22,260 nt of DNA from JAQCEJ01 sp040881995 (lineage in GTDB: Bacteria > Planctomycetota > Planctomycetia > Planctomycetales > Planctomycetaceae), in contig JBBECD010000148.1 of NCBI GenBank assembly GCA_040881995.1, forward strand, positions 1 through 22,260, read 5' to 3'. The position numbers were made by a program, and so were the translations under genes. The notes beneath the pieces were generated by a model that made no database searches, was not told the DNA's origin, and worked only from the letters and a program-made list of their open reading frames with translations. Positions 1 through 9,468 of the stretch are shown here, one piece after another; the first letter of the stretch is position 1; each line of letters begins with the position of its first letter.

Positions 1-27
1 TTTTCGCCTTGCGATTTTCAGACTGCT

Positions 28-43
28 TGTTTCACGTGAAACG
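28..43. promoter_or_regulatory. parS: parS-like ParB binding site, copy 1
   Basis: This 16-mer matches the classical bacterial parS consensus TGTTTCACGTGAAACA at 15 of 16 positions; only the last base differs (G for A). The inner 12 bases, TTTCACGTGAAA, are a perfect palindrome. parS is the centromere-like site bound by ParB/Spo0J, which spreads along DNA and recruits SMC for chromosome segregation; such sites usually lie near the replication origin and the parA/parB genes. No par gene is in the window, so it would have to lie to the left or elsewhere. The match is seen directly; the function is inferred. Confidence 0.75.
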
Positions 44-70
44 GGGGTCGGTTGTTGGGGGATGGGGGGC

Positions 71-86
71 GGTTTCACGTGAAATG
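71..86. promoter_or_regulatory. parS: parS-like ParB binding site, copy 2
   Basis: This second copy has the same perfect 12-base palindrome TTTCACGTGAAA at 73-84 and matches the parS 16-mer at 13 of 16 positions, with all mismatches in the outer bases. Its centre lies 43 bp from that of copy 1, close to four helical turns. The spacer between the two is G-rich, with runs at 43-47, 57-61 and 64-69. A small hairpin (CCGCGA, loop TGCG, TCGCGG) follows at 94-109. Two copies so close together argue against chance. Confidence 0.65.
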
Positions 87-143
87 AAGCGCTCCGCGAT
101 GCGTCGCGGCTAACCGCAGAACCGGCTTCCCAACCCCGCAGGC

Positions 144-2336
144 TCACCTGACGCCGCTCGTTACCGGCGTGTCGCGTAGCATTCTCGCCTGGGCGACGGA
201 GGTATCGATCGAGAGGACGATCGTCACATTCCAGCGGCCGTCTTCGGGAGCGGTGAACTGCCAATGCGGGATGACCGCGGCACTCTGATGGACGAGTTCG
301 AAGCCTCCTTCGGACTGGCTGATCGACTGGATCGGCAGCGTCCAGATGCCGGCGCGTTGCGACAGTTCGATCGCCGCGTCGACGCCGAGCCATTCATCGG
401 TGAGGCCCAGACGATCGACGTCGTTGAGCTGCAAGACCGACTGCAACTGGCCGAGTTGCTTGCCGCCGGCATCGTAGAAATAACGGTCGTCGGCGCCGGC
501 GGCCATCGCGGCGAAGTTGAATTCGACGGCGAAGTGCAGCGGAATATCGCGGGGGAGATCGTCCAACTGGTAATGAATTTCCATTTGGCCGCCGGCGTTG
601 ACGTCAACCGCCACGGTTTTCGTCAACCGCACCTGATACGGCCCGACGAGACCGGTGCGCGACATGCGGACTTCGACGCGGTCGTCGCTGCGGCGGAGCA
701 CGGTTTCGTACACGCCGGTGACGAAGTCGCCGAGTTCGCCTTCCCCTTTGCGGAAGGCATCGATCGATAACTGCGGCTGCAGGAAGTGATCGACCAGACT
801 CTTCCGCGGCCAGCGGTCGTAGTCGATCAGCTTATCGAGATTTGGCTGCTTGAATTGCACCATATCGTGAATGCTGGCGACTTTGCCGTCCTGTGCGTTC
901 TGCTGATTGCCCGCGTTCCGTACTTTATCGTGATACGGTTCGGGCCGACGGTTAAGCGTCGCGAGCAGATTCACCGGCGGCTGCCGCAGATCGAGTTCGT
1001 AAAGATGTCCCCCACGGTTGGGAGCCAGATACGCCGCCATCCGGTCGGAACCAATACGAATTTCCTTGCGGCCGTCGAGATTGTAATCCTCCGCCGTCAC
1101 TTCCACCCAGCGGTCGGTTCGGCCCGAAAGTTTTTCGAGCAGCGTATCGGCCTGAATGAGATGCTGATAAATCGCATTGCGGAGATGCGGCAAATACAAG
1201 CCGCCGAACGCCCCGTGCCAGTAGGGACAATTGCACTGCCCGCGGTATAACTCGGTCTGCGCCTGCTGCCAGAGATCCCGGTTTGATGTGTTGAGGCTCG
1301 ACTCTTCGAGGTCGTGCAGTTTTTTGCTCACCTGCATCATGCGGGCGTACATCTCGTTGGCTTCAGAATACTTCACGCGAAAGTTCCGCCAAAAGCCCCC
1401 TTTGAGGAACGGCTTGAGTTGCGGCCAGTCGTGCTCGTGTTCCTTGGCGTGCACCAGATGCGCGTACAACAACTGCTGATCGGTTGGCAGCGCCCACTCG
1501 GTCATCTCGCGATAACTGCAATCGGACAGATAATAACGTCCCGTCGGCGGAACCTGATCGACAGCCTCGGCGAGCGTGGAGATCTTGAGCCAATCGCGGT
1601 TTTGCCTTAACGCCTCGAAGAAGTTCCGCAGCCAGCCGTCCTCATAGACGTGTTTTTTCGTCCCCGGCCACGTGCCGAACTTTTCGCCGTCATCGCCGAA
1701 CGTCACCACCGCGCGGGGATTGTTGTGGGCCACGCCGCGCAGATAGTCGATCGTCTCCTGCGGCGAAGCGAAGGGGATGGTGTACCGTAGTTTTTCGCTT
1801 CCGGGGAAAATTTTCAGCAGCCGGCCTTCGTCTTCGCTGAGATAATAACCGTGCAGTTGATCTTCGCGAAGTCCCGAGCATTTGAAGTGGTAATCGTCGA
1901 GGATGGTGTACTCGATGCCCGCTTCGGCGACGTCGGAGGTGAAACCCTGCTCCCAGACTCGCTCGGGCATCCACATGCCGCGGACCGTCGTCGCGAACAG
2001 TTGCTCGAGATATTGGCTATACAACCGAATTTGCCCGATGCGGTCGCGGCGCGGAATGCTGGCGAGAATCGGCTCGTAGAACGGGCCGCCGACGATTTCG
2101 ATTTGTCCGCGATCGATGAGCCGGCGGAGAAAATCGATGTATTCGGGATGCCGCTCCACAATCCATTCGAGCAGACTTCCCGAGAGGTGCAGCGAGACGG
2201 GAATCTCGGGGAAATCCTGCAGGACTTCGAGAAACGGCGCGTAGCTGTCCTGATAGGCGGCCTCGAATACTCCGTCGAAGTTGCCGACCGGCTGATGATT
2301 GTGGATGGCCAGAATAAGCCTGAGCTGGCTGGTCAT
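144..2336 (-). CDS. GH57 4-alpha-glucanotransferase / alpha-amylase-type glycoside hydrolase
   Basis: This 730-residue protein of glycoside hydrolase family 57 should cleave and transfer alpha-1,4-glucan chains in the cytoplasm; no signal peptide is visible. Family motifs appear in order: HNHQP at 12-16, GQIEIVGGPFYEP at 77-89, the nucleophile region MWMPERVWE with E125, and TFGDDGEKFG with the acid/base aspartate at 215-216. The rest matches the DUF1925 helical region and C-terminal DUF1926 beta-sandwich seen in Thermococcus litoralis 4-alpha-glucanotransferase. The frame stays open 45 codons further upstream, but the ATG at 2336 is chosen because AAAGGA lies 8 bases before it and homology to the family starts right there. 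It is the last gene of the minus-strand glucan block, 190 bp after galT. Transferase and amylase activity cannot be separated from sequence alone. Confidence 0.9.
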   Translation of the reverse strand: MTSQLRLILAIHNHQPVGNFDGVFEAAYQDSYAPFLEVLQDFPEIPVSLHLSGSLLEWIVERHPEYIDFLRRLIDRGQIEIVGGPFYEPILASIPRRDRIGQIRLYSQYLEQLFATTVRGMWMPERVWEQGFTSDVAEAGIEYTILDDYHFKCSGLREDQLHGYYLSEDEGRLLKIFPGSEKLRYTIPFASPQETIDYLRGVAHNNPRAVVTFGDDGEKFGTWPGTKKHVYEDGWLRNFFEALRQNRDWLKISTLAEAVDQVPPTGRYYLSDCSYREMTEWALPTDQQLLYAHLVHAKEHEHDWPQLKPFLKGGFWRNFRVKYSEANEMYARMMQVSKKLHDLEESSLNTSNRDLWQQAQTELYRGQCNCPYWHGAFGGLYLPHLRNAIYQHLIQADTLLEKLSGRTDRWVEVTAEDYNLDGRKEIRIGSDRMAAYLAPNRGGHLYELDLRQPPVNLLATLNRRPEPYHDKVRNAGNQQNAQDGKVASIHDMVQFKQPNLDKLIDYDRWPRKSLVDHFLQPQLSIDAFRKGEGELGDFVTGVYETVLRRSDDRVEVRMSRTGLVGPYQVRLTKTVAVDVNAGGQMEIHYQLDDLPRDIPLHFAVEFNFAAMAAGADDRYFYDAGGKQLGQLQSVLQLNDVDRLGLTDEWLGVDAAIELSQRAGIWTLPIQSISQSEGGFELVHQSAAVIPHWQFTAPEDGRWNVTIVLSIDTSVAQARMLRDTPVTSGVR

Positions 2337-2526
2337 GGACAAAATCCTTTCGTCCCAACAACTGAAGTCATTTCGCAACCCTCTGGACGACGTTTTTCCC
2401 ACGTCACATTGGGAAATCGCATCATTCACATGCCCGAAAACCATCTCACGCTTTTTACAATCGTTTTCCAAGTCGCCCGCGTCGAATTTTATTCGATCTC
2501 TTTAAAAAATATGCCGGCCGTAACGA

Positions 2527-3564
2527 TCACGCAAACACGGAAGGAATCGCATGACCGCGGTCGGTCGGCAGTTCGACGTCCCGCAGAAAGGCGGCGGCTT
2601 CTTCCGGCGGAACGGAGTTGATGTAAAACCCGCTTCCCCACTCGAAACCGGCCACCCGCGTCAGCCGGGGAAAAATCTCAATGTGCCATAAGTAATGCGG
2701 CAGTTCGCTGGTGTCGAACGGCGCCGTGTGAATCACGTAATTGTAGGGGGGGTCGTCAAGGGCTGCTTCGAGTTTACTCAGCACCGTCTTCAAGACCATG
2801 CCGAGTTCGTCGACTCCCTGCCTTTGTATATTCTCATAATGGCTGGAATGCGTCTTGGGCAAAATCCAGGTTTCGAATGGAAATCGGCTGGCATACGGGC
2901 AGAACACGACGAAGTTGGGCGTGTCGAGCACGATCCGCTTCCCCGCCGCGAGTTCCTGCTGAATCATGTCGTCGTAGATGCAGCGGCCGCGATAATTAAA
3001 GAATTCGAGCGACCCGGTCATCTCTTCCCAGACCGAAATCGGGACGACGGACGTGACGATCAACTGCGAATGGGTATGGGCGATGGTCGCACCGGCGGAC
3101 ATCCCCTTGTTCTTGAAGATCAGCCCGTGCACGAGCCGGCGGTCTTTTTTGAGGTCGACGAGCCGGTCGCGGTAGATCCACAAGACTTCGCGAATATTAT
3201 CGACCGACAGTCGCGACATATTGGTTTCGAAGTGCGGGCATTCGATGATCACCTCGTGCGCCCCGATGCCGTTCATCAGGTCGTAGATGCCGTCCCCTCG
3301 CTTTTCGAGCGTCCCTTCGACCTGCAGCGCGGGGAATTTGTTGGGAACGACGCGCACGCGCCAGCCGGGGCCGTTCGCCTGGCTCCCCGGTTCGCGATAG
3401 GCGAGAATTTCGGAGGGGGTGGCACTTTCGTTTCCTACGGCGAAGGGATCGAAACGGGTCTCGAACTCCTCACTTTCGGTCTTATAAGATTGCGGACGTT
3501 TGGCCCGATCGGGGGCGATGATCACCCAGCGTCCGACAATCGGGTCTTTTCGAAGTTCCGACAT
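2527..3564 (-). CDS. galT: Galactose-1-phosphate uridylyltransferase family protein (GalT-like)
   Basis: This 345-residue protein of the HIT-superfamily GalT type classically exchanges UMP between UDP-glucose and galactose-1-phosphate. It opens with a typical RKDPIVGRWVIIAP segment, has the nucleophile motif HTHSQ with H163 and H165, and a C-terminal HIEIFPRLTRVAGFEWG region. The usual zinc motif CPFCxGNE is replaced by DPFAVGNE (D39, A42), and the region of the third zinc ligand reads CPHFET. Only the first His of HxH remains of the four zinc ligands of the E. coli enzyme. The ATG at 3564 is preferred over a GTG three codons upstream. Its place between two GH57 genes and near glgA suggests a role in alpha-glucan or nucleotide-sugar metabolism; a relative acting as ADP-glucose phosphorylase is an alternative. 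Family assignment is firm, substrate is not. Confidence 0.85.
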   Translation of the reverse strand: MSELRKDPIVGRWVIIAPDRAKRPQSYKTESEEFETRFDPFAVGNESATPSEILAYREPGSQANGPGWRVRVVPNKFPALQVEGTLEKRGDGIYDLMNGIGAHEVIIECPHFETNMSRLSVDNIREVLWIYRDRLVDLKKDRRLVHGLIFKNKGMSAGATIAHTHSQLIVTSVVPISVWEEMTGSLEFFNYRGRCIYDDMIQQELAAGKRIVLDTPNFVVFCPYASRFPFETWILPKTHSSHYENIQRQGVDELGMVLKTVLSKLEAALDDPPYNYVIHTAPFDTSELPHYLWHIEIFPRLTRVAGFEWGSGFYINSVPPEEAAAFLRDVELPTDRGHAIPSVFA

Positions 3565-3680
3565 AAATTTCACCGTGGTCCTGATTCGATCTGTTGCTGG
3601 CTCTGGTTGTCAAATCCCCAAAACTGCCGCGACTTTGTTAGGGAGAAGAGGTCGAGTCGCCGATCAATTATTCTGGATTT

Positions 3681-3700
3681 CTTTGCGCCTTCGCGTGAAA
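3681..3700. repeat. Single arm of a GCGCCTTCGCG-type intergenic repeat
   Basis: The 15-mer CTTTGCGCCTTCGCG at 3681-3695 is identical to the one at 22206-22220 and to the reverse complement of 22142-22156. It lies in the 192-bp spacer between the second GH57 gene and galT. No matching inverted arm is visible nearby, so this looks like a solitary or decayed copy of a dispersed repeat. Confidence 0.5.
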
Positions 3701-3721
3701 ATGATCTTGTTGGTTGTCTGT

Positions 3722-3756
3722 AAAAATTTGGGTTGCGGGACGGATCCGCCTGCGCA
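3722..3756 (-). terminator. Possible weak terminator after the second GH57 gene
   Basis: Read on the minus strand just after the stop codon, 3734-3756 folds into a GC-rich imperfect stem around CGGATCCG, with TGCG/CGCA at its base. A run of five T follows after a 7-base gap. The gap and the bulges make it a poor intrinsic terminator; it could simply be a palindrome in the spacer. Confidence 0.25.
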
Positions 3757-5949
3757 TCACGCCTGCCACATGATCAACTCAAAGTCGGGAGAGGGAACCG
3801 CCAACTCGATCGTCCCCTCGTGGGGAACCCGCTGCAGGCTCTGCTCTTCGGCGAGCAGATCGAGCGAAAAGTGGATCGAATCGCCGGGGTTCACGCCGAG
3901 ATCGGACAGCAGGATGCCGAATTCGAAAATCTGATTGATGCTGACCTCGGTCGTGGCTTTGGCGGCCAGTTTATTGTTGCGAAAAAGTTTCGCGGTCGGG
4001 GTTCCGGTCTTCCAGTCGCCGATGCGGATTTCGGCCCCTTTCGGTTCGACGAAGTGAATCCGCATTTCGGTCGCCCGGGCGAGATCCTCAACCGCCCGCG
4101 AGACGGTGTCGACCCGCAGCAACAACCGCGTCGGATCGAATCCGAAGAATAATTCGCGGACCAATCCTTCGGTCACGAGCGTCATCGTCCCCCGCTCGCT
4201 GCGGCTGATGTACCGCCCGGCGCTGATCCATTCGAAGTACGTCTTGCGGCCGTTCACCTTCACCGGCAGAAAACCGGTCGGCTTGGTGTGCAGCGTCCGC
4301 CGTTCGGTGCTGGTGATCGGCTGATTCAGCACCGACGGGGCGCTTACGCCGAGCAGTTGGTAGACGTTCTGCAGATGCCGGCGGAACAACTGATCGAACA
4401 ACGCATCCTGCGCCGACGAGTGATCGTCGCCGAACCACCAGAACCAGTCGCTCCCCTCGGCGATATACATTTCTTCCCAGGCCCGCTTGAGGATTTCAGG
4501 CGACGCCGTTTTCTTCTCGGTCTCCTGCTTCAAGAATTCGCGCGTCTGATGCAGCAGATCCCAGGCGGTGTTGTCTTCGTGATGGCCGATCCAGATGGCG
4601 AAATTATGCGAAATCCAACTGCCGGCGAACAGATTTTGAATGCGGTCGGTCGCCGGCCGCTTGTGCAGCGCTTCGCCGATTTTCACCGGTTCGATGCGCG
4701 GATGCGCCGCGGCCTGCCGATACAGCGTTCGCAGAAACGTCACGCCGCCATCGTAATAATATTCCCAGCAGTTCTCGCCGTCGAGGATGATCGGCACCAA
4801 TGCCGGCTGGCCGGTGTGAGCGGCGTCGACGGCGCGGCCGATGGCTTCCACGCGGTTGAGCAAGTCCATCGCGCCATGCGTCGAATCGCCTCGCTGATAA
4901 TGGAAACCGATCAGGTCGCTCATCGCGTGGTCGCGAAAGACGATCTGCACCTGCTTCCCCCCCGAATCGATTCGCCAGGGACGGAACAACATCTCGGGAT
5001 GACGGAGATGTCCCTGTCCATCGCGCGAAACCCAGCCGTTCGTCGACGCCGCCAGGATTTCTTCATCGGTGGCGATCCATTCGATTCCCTGTTCGGCGAT
5101 CGCGGGGATGATGTCGTGCGAGACCGAACCCTCCGACGGCCACATGCCGATCGGCGCTTGGCCGAACAATTTCTTATGGTATTCGACGCCGGTTTTCAGT
5201 TGATGGCAGGCGTCTTCCTTGTACGAATCGAGGGCTTTCGGCAACTGGCAGTGCGGCATCGCCTGCCGGGCCGAACGCTTGTCCCACAACAGCGGCAGGA
5301 TCGGATGAAAAAACGGGGTGGTGGTGAGTTCGACCTGTCCCCCTTCGGACAGTTCGCGATGCAGCGGAATCACCTGCCGGAGGATCTCCATCTGCTTGTC
5401 GAGCAGCCAGTTTTTTTCGTCCTCGGTCCAGTACTGGCCTTTATCGCGGAAGGCTTTCAAGTCGGAGTCGACTTCAAACGCCAGCGGATGCATCCACGTG
5501 AGATTGCTCCAGACCTGCAAGTCGCGCAAGTCGCGGGCCGAAAACCGCGGGACCGCCCGCTCGACGGGATCGATGCCGAAGCCGCGGCGCATGTACAATT
5601 CGAAATACCGCGGGTAGGGGCGAATCATGCTGTCGACGTTCGCCATAAAGAAGTTGTCCAGCATGTAGCGGACGTCGTCCTTCGTCATCCCTTTCGATTC
5701 CATGCGCGAGACGTCGAGATGGCGATCGCTTTTCCCGTGCTCGGTGTAGCGTTCGATCTGCAGCAGCAGGCTGGGGACGAGATTGATCGTGCAGCGGAAT
5801 TCCGGAACCTCCTTGATATGCAAGGCCATTCCGTAGTAATCCTTCGTGCCGTGCAGACGGACCCACGGCATGGGATTTTCACCGCTGACATCGTCGGGAT
5901 AATAAGGCTGATGCTGATGCCAAAAAAAAGCCAGCGAAACCGAAGTCAT
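3757..5949 (-). CDS. GH57 alpha-amylase/amylopullulanase-type glycoside hydrolase (COG1449-like)
   Basis: This 730-residue protein is a second, clearly different GH57 enzyme, predicted to hydrolyse or transfer alpha-glucans in the cytoplasm. It has HQHQPYY at 11-17, GGQVELTTTPFFHPILPLL in the second conserved region, GMWPSEGSVS with the likely nucleophile E273, and LDGENCWEYY with the likely acid/base D390. The last 200 or so residues form a beta-rich tail. The start ATG at 5949 has AGGGA 9 bases upstream. It lies 55 bp downstream of glgA on the same strand, so the two are probably cotranscribed. Equal length to the other GH57 protein is coincidental: they differ in motif spacing and tail. 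Substrate could be amylose, glycogen branches or pullulan-like linkages; sequence alone does not decide. Confidence 0.88.
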   Translation of the reverse strand: MTSVSLAFFWHQHQPYYPDDVSGENPMPWVRLHGTKDYYGMALHIKEVPEFRCTINLVPSLLLQIERYTEHGKSDRHLDVSRMESKGMTKDDVRYMLDNFFMANVDSMIRPYPRYFELYMRRGFGIDPVERAVPRFSARDLRDLQVWSNLTWMHPLAFEVDSDLKAFRDKGQYWTEDEKNWLLDKQMEILRQVIPLHRELSEGGQVELTTTPFFHPILPLLWDKRSARQAMPHCQLPKALDSYKEDACHQLKTGVEYHKKLFGQAPIGMWPSEGSVSHDIIPAIAEQGIEWIATDEEILAASTNGWVSRDGQGHLRHPEMLFRPWRIDSGGKQVQIVFRDHAMSDLIGFHYQRGDSTHGAMDLLNRVEAIGRAVDAAHTGQPALVPIILDGENCWEYYYDGGVTFLRTLYRQAAAHPRIEPVKIGEALHKRPATDRIQNLFAGSWISHNFAIWIGHHEDNTAWDLLHQTREFLKQETEKKTASPEILKRAWEEMYIAEGSDWFWWFGDDHSSAQDALFDQLFRRHLQNVYQLLGVSAPSVLNQPITSTERRTLHTKPTGFLPVKVNGRKTYFEWISAGRYISRSERGTMTLVTEGLVRELFFGFDPTRLLLRVDTVSRAVEDLARATEMRIHFVEPKGAEIRIGDWKTGTPTAKLFRNNKLAAKATTEVSINQIFEFGILLSDLGVNPGDSIHFSLDLLAEEQSLQRVPHEGTIELAVPSPDFELIMWQA

Positions 5950-6004
5950 TTCAAGTCATCCCTGTTGTACGATCTGCGTCCGTTGCATCTCTCAAGAGCG
6001 AAGT

Positions 6005-7555
<1,551 letters not shown>

Positions 7556-8052
7556 ATCAATCACGGAGTGTAATAACGACAAGACAAAAGGGAAGCGGAA
7601 TGATATCCCATCATCATCACTATCGGCAGAGTTGTTGTAATCCTTAAACTTTCCCCAAAATTCCAACTCCAAAAGATGATGCGACGGGTGAGTCCGCACG
7701 CCGCTTCACTCCTTCGGCCGGGTGGATTTTATCGTAAGTCATTTTTGATGAAAAGGATGCGTTCGAGCGAATCCGTCAAGCCCCGGCGAAAGTCATGTAT
7801 GACAGCGGGTCCGAAACGTTGGCTTTTTTGGCATTCTGCCGTTTTGCGTCCAATCATCCGCCTTCGTTCAGCCCATTGCCTCATGTCCAAACGGCGGTTG
7901 ATGTAACAGCAGAATCAAAGCGACAGCCTGAACCGAGTTGTTCGCGGGCTACCTGAATGAGTACCATAGAAGCTGATGGACCGATCCGTACGACAAGATG
8001 CATCGACTTTAATTCGCGACGTATTTTCCGTATCAATTTCATAAGTCTGCTG
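7556..8052. other. 497-bp divergent spacer between glgA and the histidine kinase gene
   Basis: This spacer separates two divergently transcribed units and must hold both promoters. I find no tRNA, no strong sigma-70 or sigma-54 promoter and no clear operator. A short imperfect hairpin lies at 7755-7774 (GGAT/ATCC outer stem around CG/CG) and a small GGCA-TTC-TGCC stem near 7830. A 76-codon open frame on the plus strand at 7676-7906 has an unnatural Arg/Ser-rich composition and is not called. An alternative start of the kinase at 7957 would shorten the spacer. Confidence 0.5.
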
Positions 8053-9468
8053 ATGACCGATTCCTCATTGACCGCGTCCCGCAATCACGAGACTGACGAA
8101 TACCCCCGCTCGGCGAACGACTTCCAATGGGAACTCGCCGCCGAGGGGATCACGCTGCGCATCCGCTGGATCGGCTTAGGCGTCGGTTACCTGCTCGTGA
8201 ATATGCTGCACCGCGAGTCGAACGCGGCGATCCTCAATGCCATTCTCACCCTGGGCGCCGTCTACGCCGTGGTCGACACCTACTGGAGCGTTCGCGGCAA
8301 GGTTTTCTTGAGCGACTGGCCCGTTATCGTCTCGGTGATGGAAGCGATCTTCATCGGGCTGCTCTGTCACTTCGATCAGGGTTTGAACAGCCCCTTCCGC
8401 TATTATTATTTCTTGTCGCTCATCGTCTGCGCTCTGCGGCATACGCCCCTGGTGACGCTCGCCACGCTCGGGCTGCACGGCACCAGTTATGCCGCCCTGG
8501 TCTTCAGCCGGCAGAGGCCGACCGCCGAGGACTTTCAAACCTTTATTCTGATGCTGTTCTGGATGGGATGGGTCACGTGGGCCAGTACGGCGTTTTCGAA
8601 ATTGATCCGCACGGCGAGCCGGAAGATGTCGCTGCTGAACGAGAAACTTCAGCAGGATCAAACGCTGCTCGAGGCCCGCATCACTCAGCGAACCAAAGAG
8701 CTGCAGGAATCGCAGGCGTTATTGGTGCACCAGGAGAAACAGGCCGCGTTCGGGCTGCTCGCCGCGGGAATCGCCCACGAGGTGGGCAATCCGCTCGCTG
8801 CCATCAGTTCGCTGGTGCAGATGCTCAATCGCCGCGATGCCGATCATTACACCCGCGAACGATTGCAGATGGTCGACGACCAGTTGATGCGCATTCAGCG
8901 GACGCTACGGGAACTCGTCGATTTCAGCCGGCCGGCCAATCGGCAGGAAAGTTTGTGCGACATCCACGAAGTTCTTGAAGTCGCGCTCAACATCGCCAAG
9001 TATTACAAACGCAAAAAAGGAAAGCGAATCGTTACGCGGTTCGCGCGGGGCTTGCCGCAGTTGCGCGTGGTCCGCGATCAGCTCGTGCAGGTCTTTCTCA
9101 ACCTGATTCTCAATGCGATGGACGCCACCGAGGAGGGGGGGACGATCGAGATCACGACGTCGCTGTCGAACGGCTGGATTCGCGTCGCCATCACCGATGA
9201 CGGTCACGGGATCTCGGAGACGTTGCAAAACCAGGTCTTTCAGCCGTATTTTACCACCAAGCCGACGGGAACCGGGCTGGGCCTGTTCGTCTGCCATACC
9301 ATCATCGAACAGATGCATTGGGGTGAAATCGAACTCACCGACACCTCTCCCCGCGGCACGACCTTTACGGTTTCGGTGACGTGCGACCTCGTGCGTCAGC
9401 ATCCCGACGTCGAAGCGGATGCCTCCGAACAAGCCGACAAGAACATTCAAGAATTGAACATCACGTGA
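8053..9468 (+). CDS. Multi-TM sensor histidine kinase (NtrB/PilS-like)
   Basis: This 471-residue membrane histidine kinase should autophosphorylate and signal to the regulator encoded directly after it. The N-terminal 180 residues contain about six hydrophobic segments with short loops and no large periplasmic domain, followed by a coiled-coil stretch (NEKLQQDQTLLEARITQRTKEL). The H-box is GIAHEVGNPL with H242, the N-box NLILNAMDA with N354, G1 is DDGHGI at 382-387 and G2 is GTGLGL from 406. No PAS domain is apparent. The ATG at 8053 is preferred because the preceding 32 codons from 7957 do not look like protein, but neither start has a good ribosome binding site. The stop overlaps the next start by GTGA, so the two genes are translationally coupled. 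Confidence 0.9.
   Translation: MTDSSLTASRNHETDEYPRSANDFQWELAAEGITLRIRWIGLGVGYLLVNMLHRESNAAILNAILTLGAVYAVVDTYWSVRGKVFLSDWPVIVSVMEAIFIGLLCHFDQGLNSPFRYYYFLSLIVCALRHTPLVTLATLGLHGTSYAALVFSRQRPTAEDFQTFILMLFWMGWVTWASTAFSKLIRTASRKMSLLNEKLQQDQTLLEARITQRTKELQESQALLVHQEKQAAFGLLAAGIAHEVGNPLAAISSLVQMLNRRDADHYTRERLQMVDDQLMRIQRTLRELVDFSRPANRQESLCDIHEVLEVALNIAKYYKRKKGKRIVTRFARGLPQLRVVRDQLVQVFLNLILNAMDATEEGGTIEITTSLSNGWIRVAITDDGHGISETLQNQVFQPYFTTKPTGTGLGLFVCHTIIEQMHWGEIELTDTSPRGTTFTVSVTCDLVRQHPDVEADASEQADKNIQELNIT

Noticed and set aside
2337..2471. 45-codon N-terminal extension of the first GH57 gene
   Set aside because: A good Shine-Dalgarno precedes the inner ATG at 2336 and family homology starts there; the extension looks random.
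7810..7850. Possible sigma-54 promoter (TGGC...TTTTGC) before the kinase
   Set aside because: The GG and GC elements are not at the required 12-base spacing in any register.
7676..7906. 76-codon plus-strand frame in the glgA-kinase spacer
   Set aside because: It has Arg/Ser-rich unnatural composition, no ribosome binding site and no recognised family.
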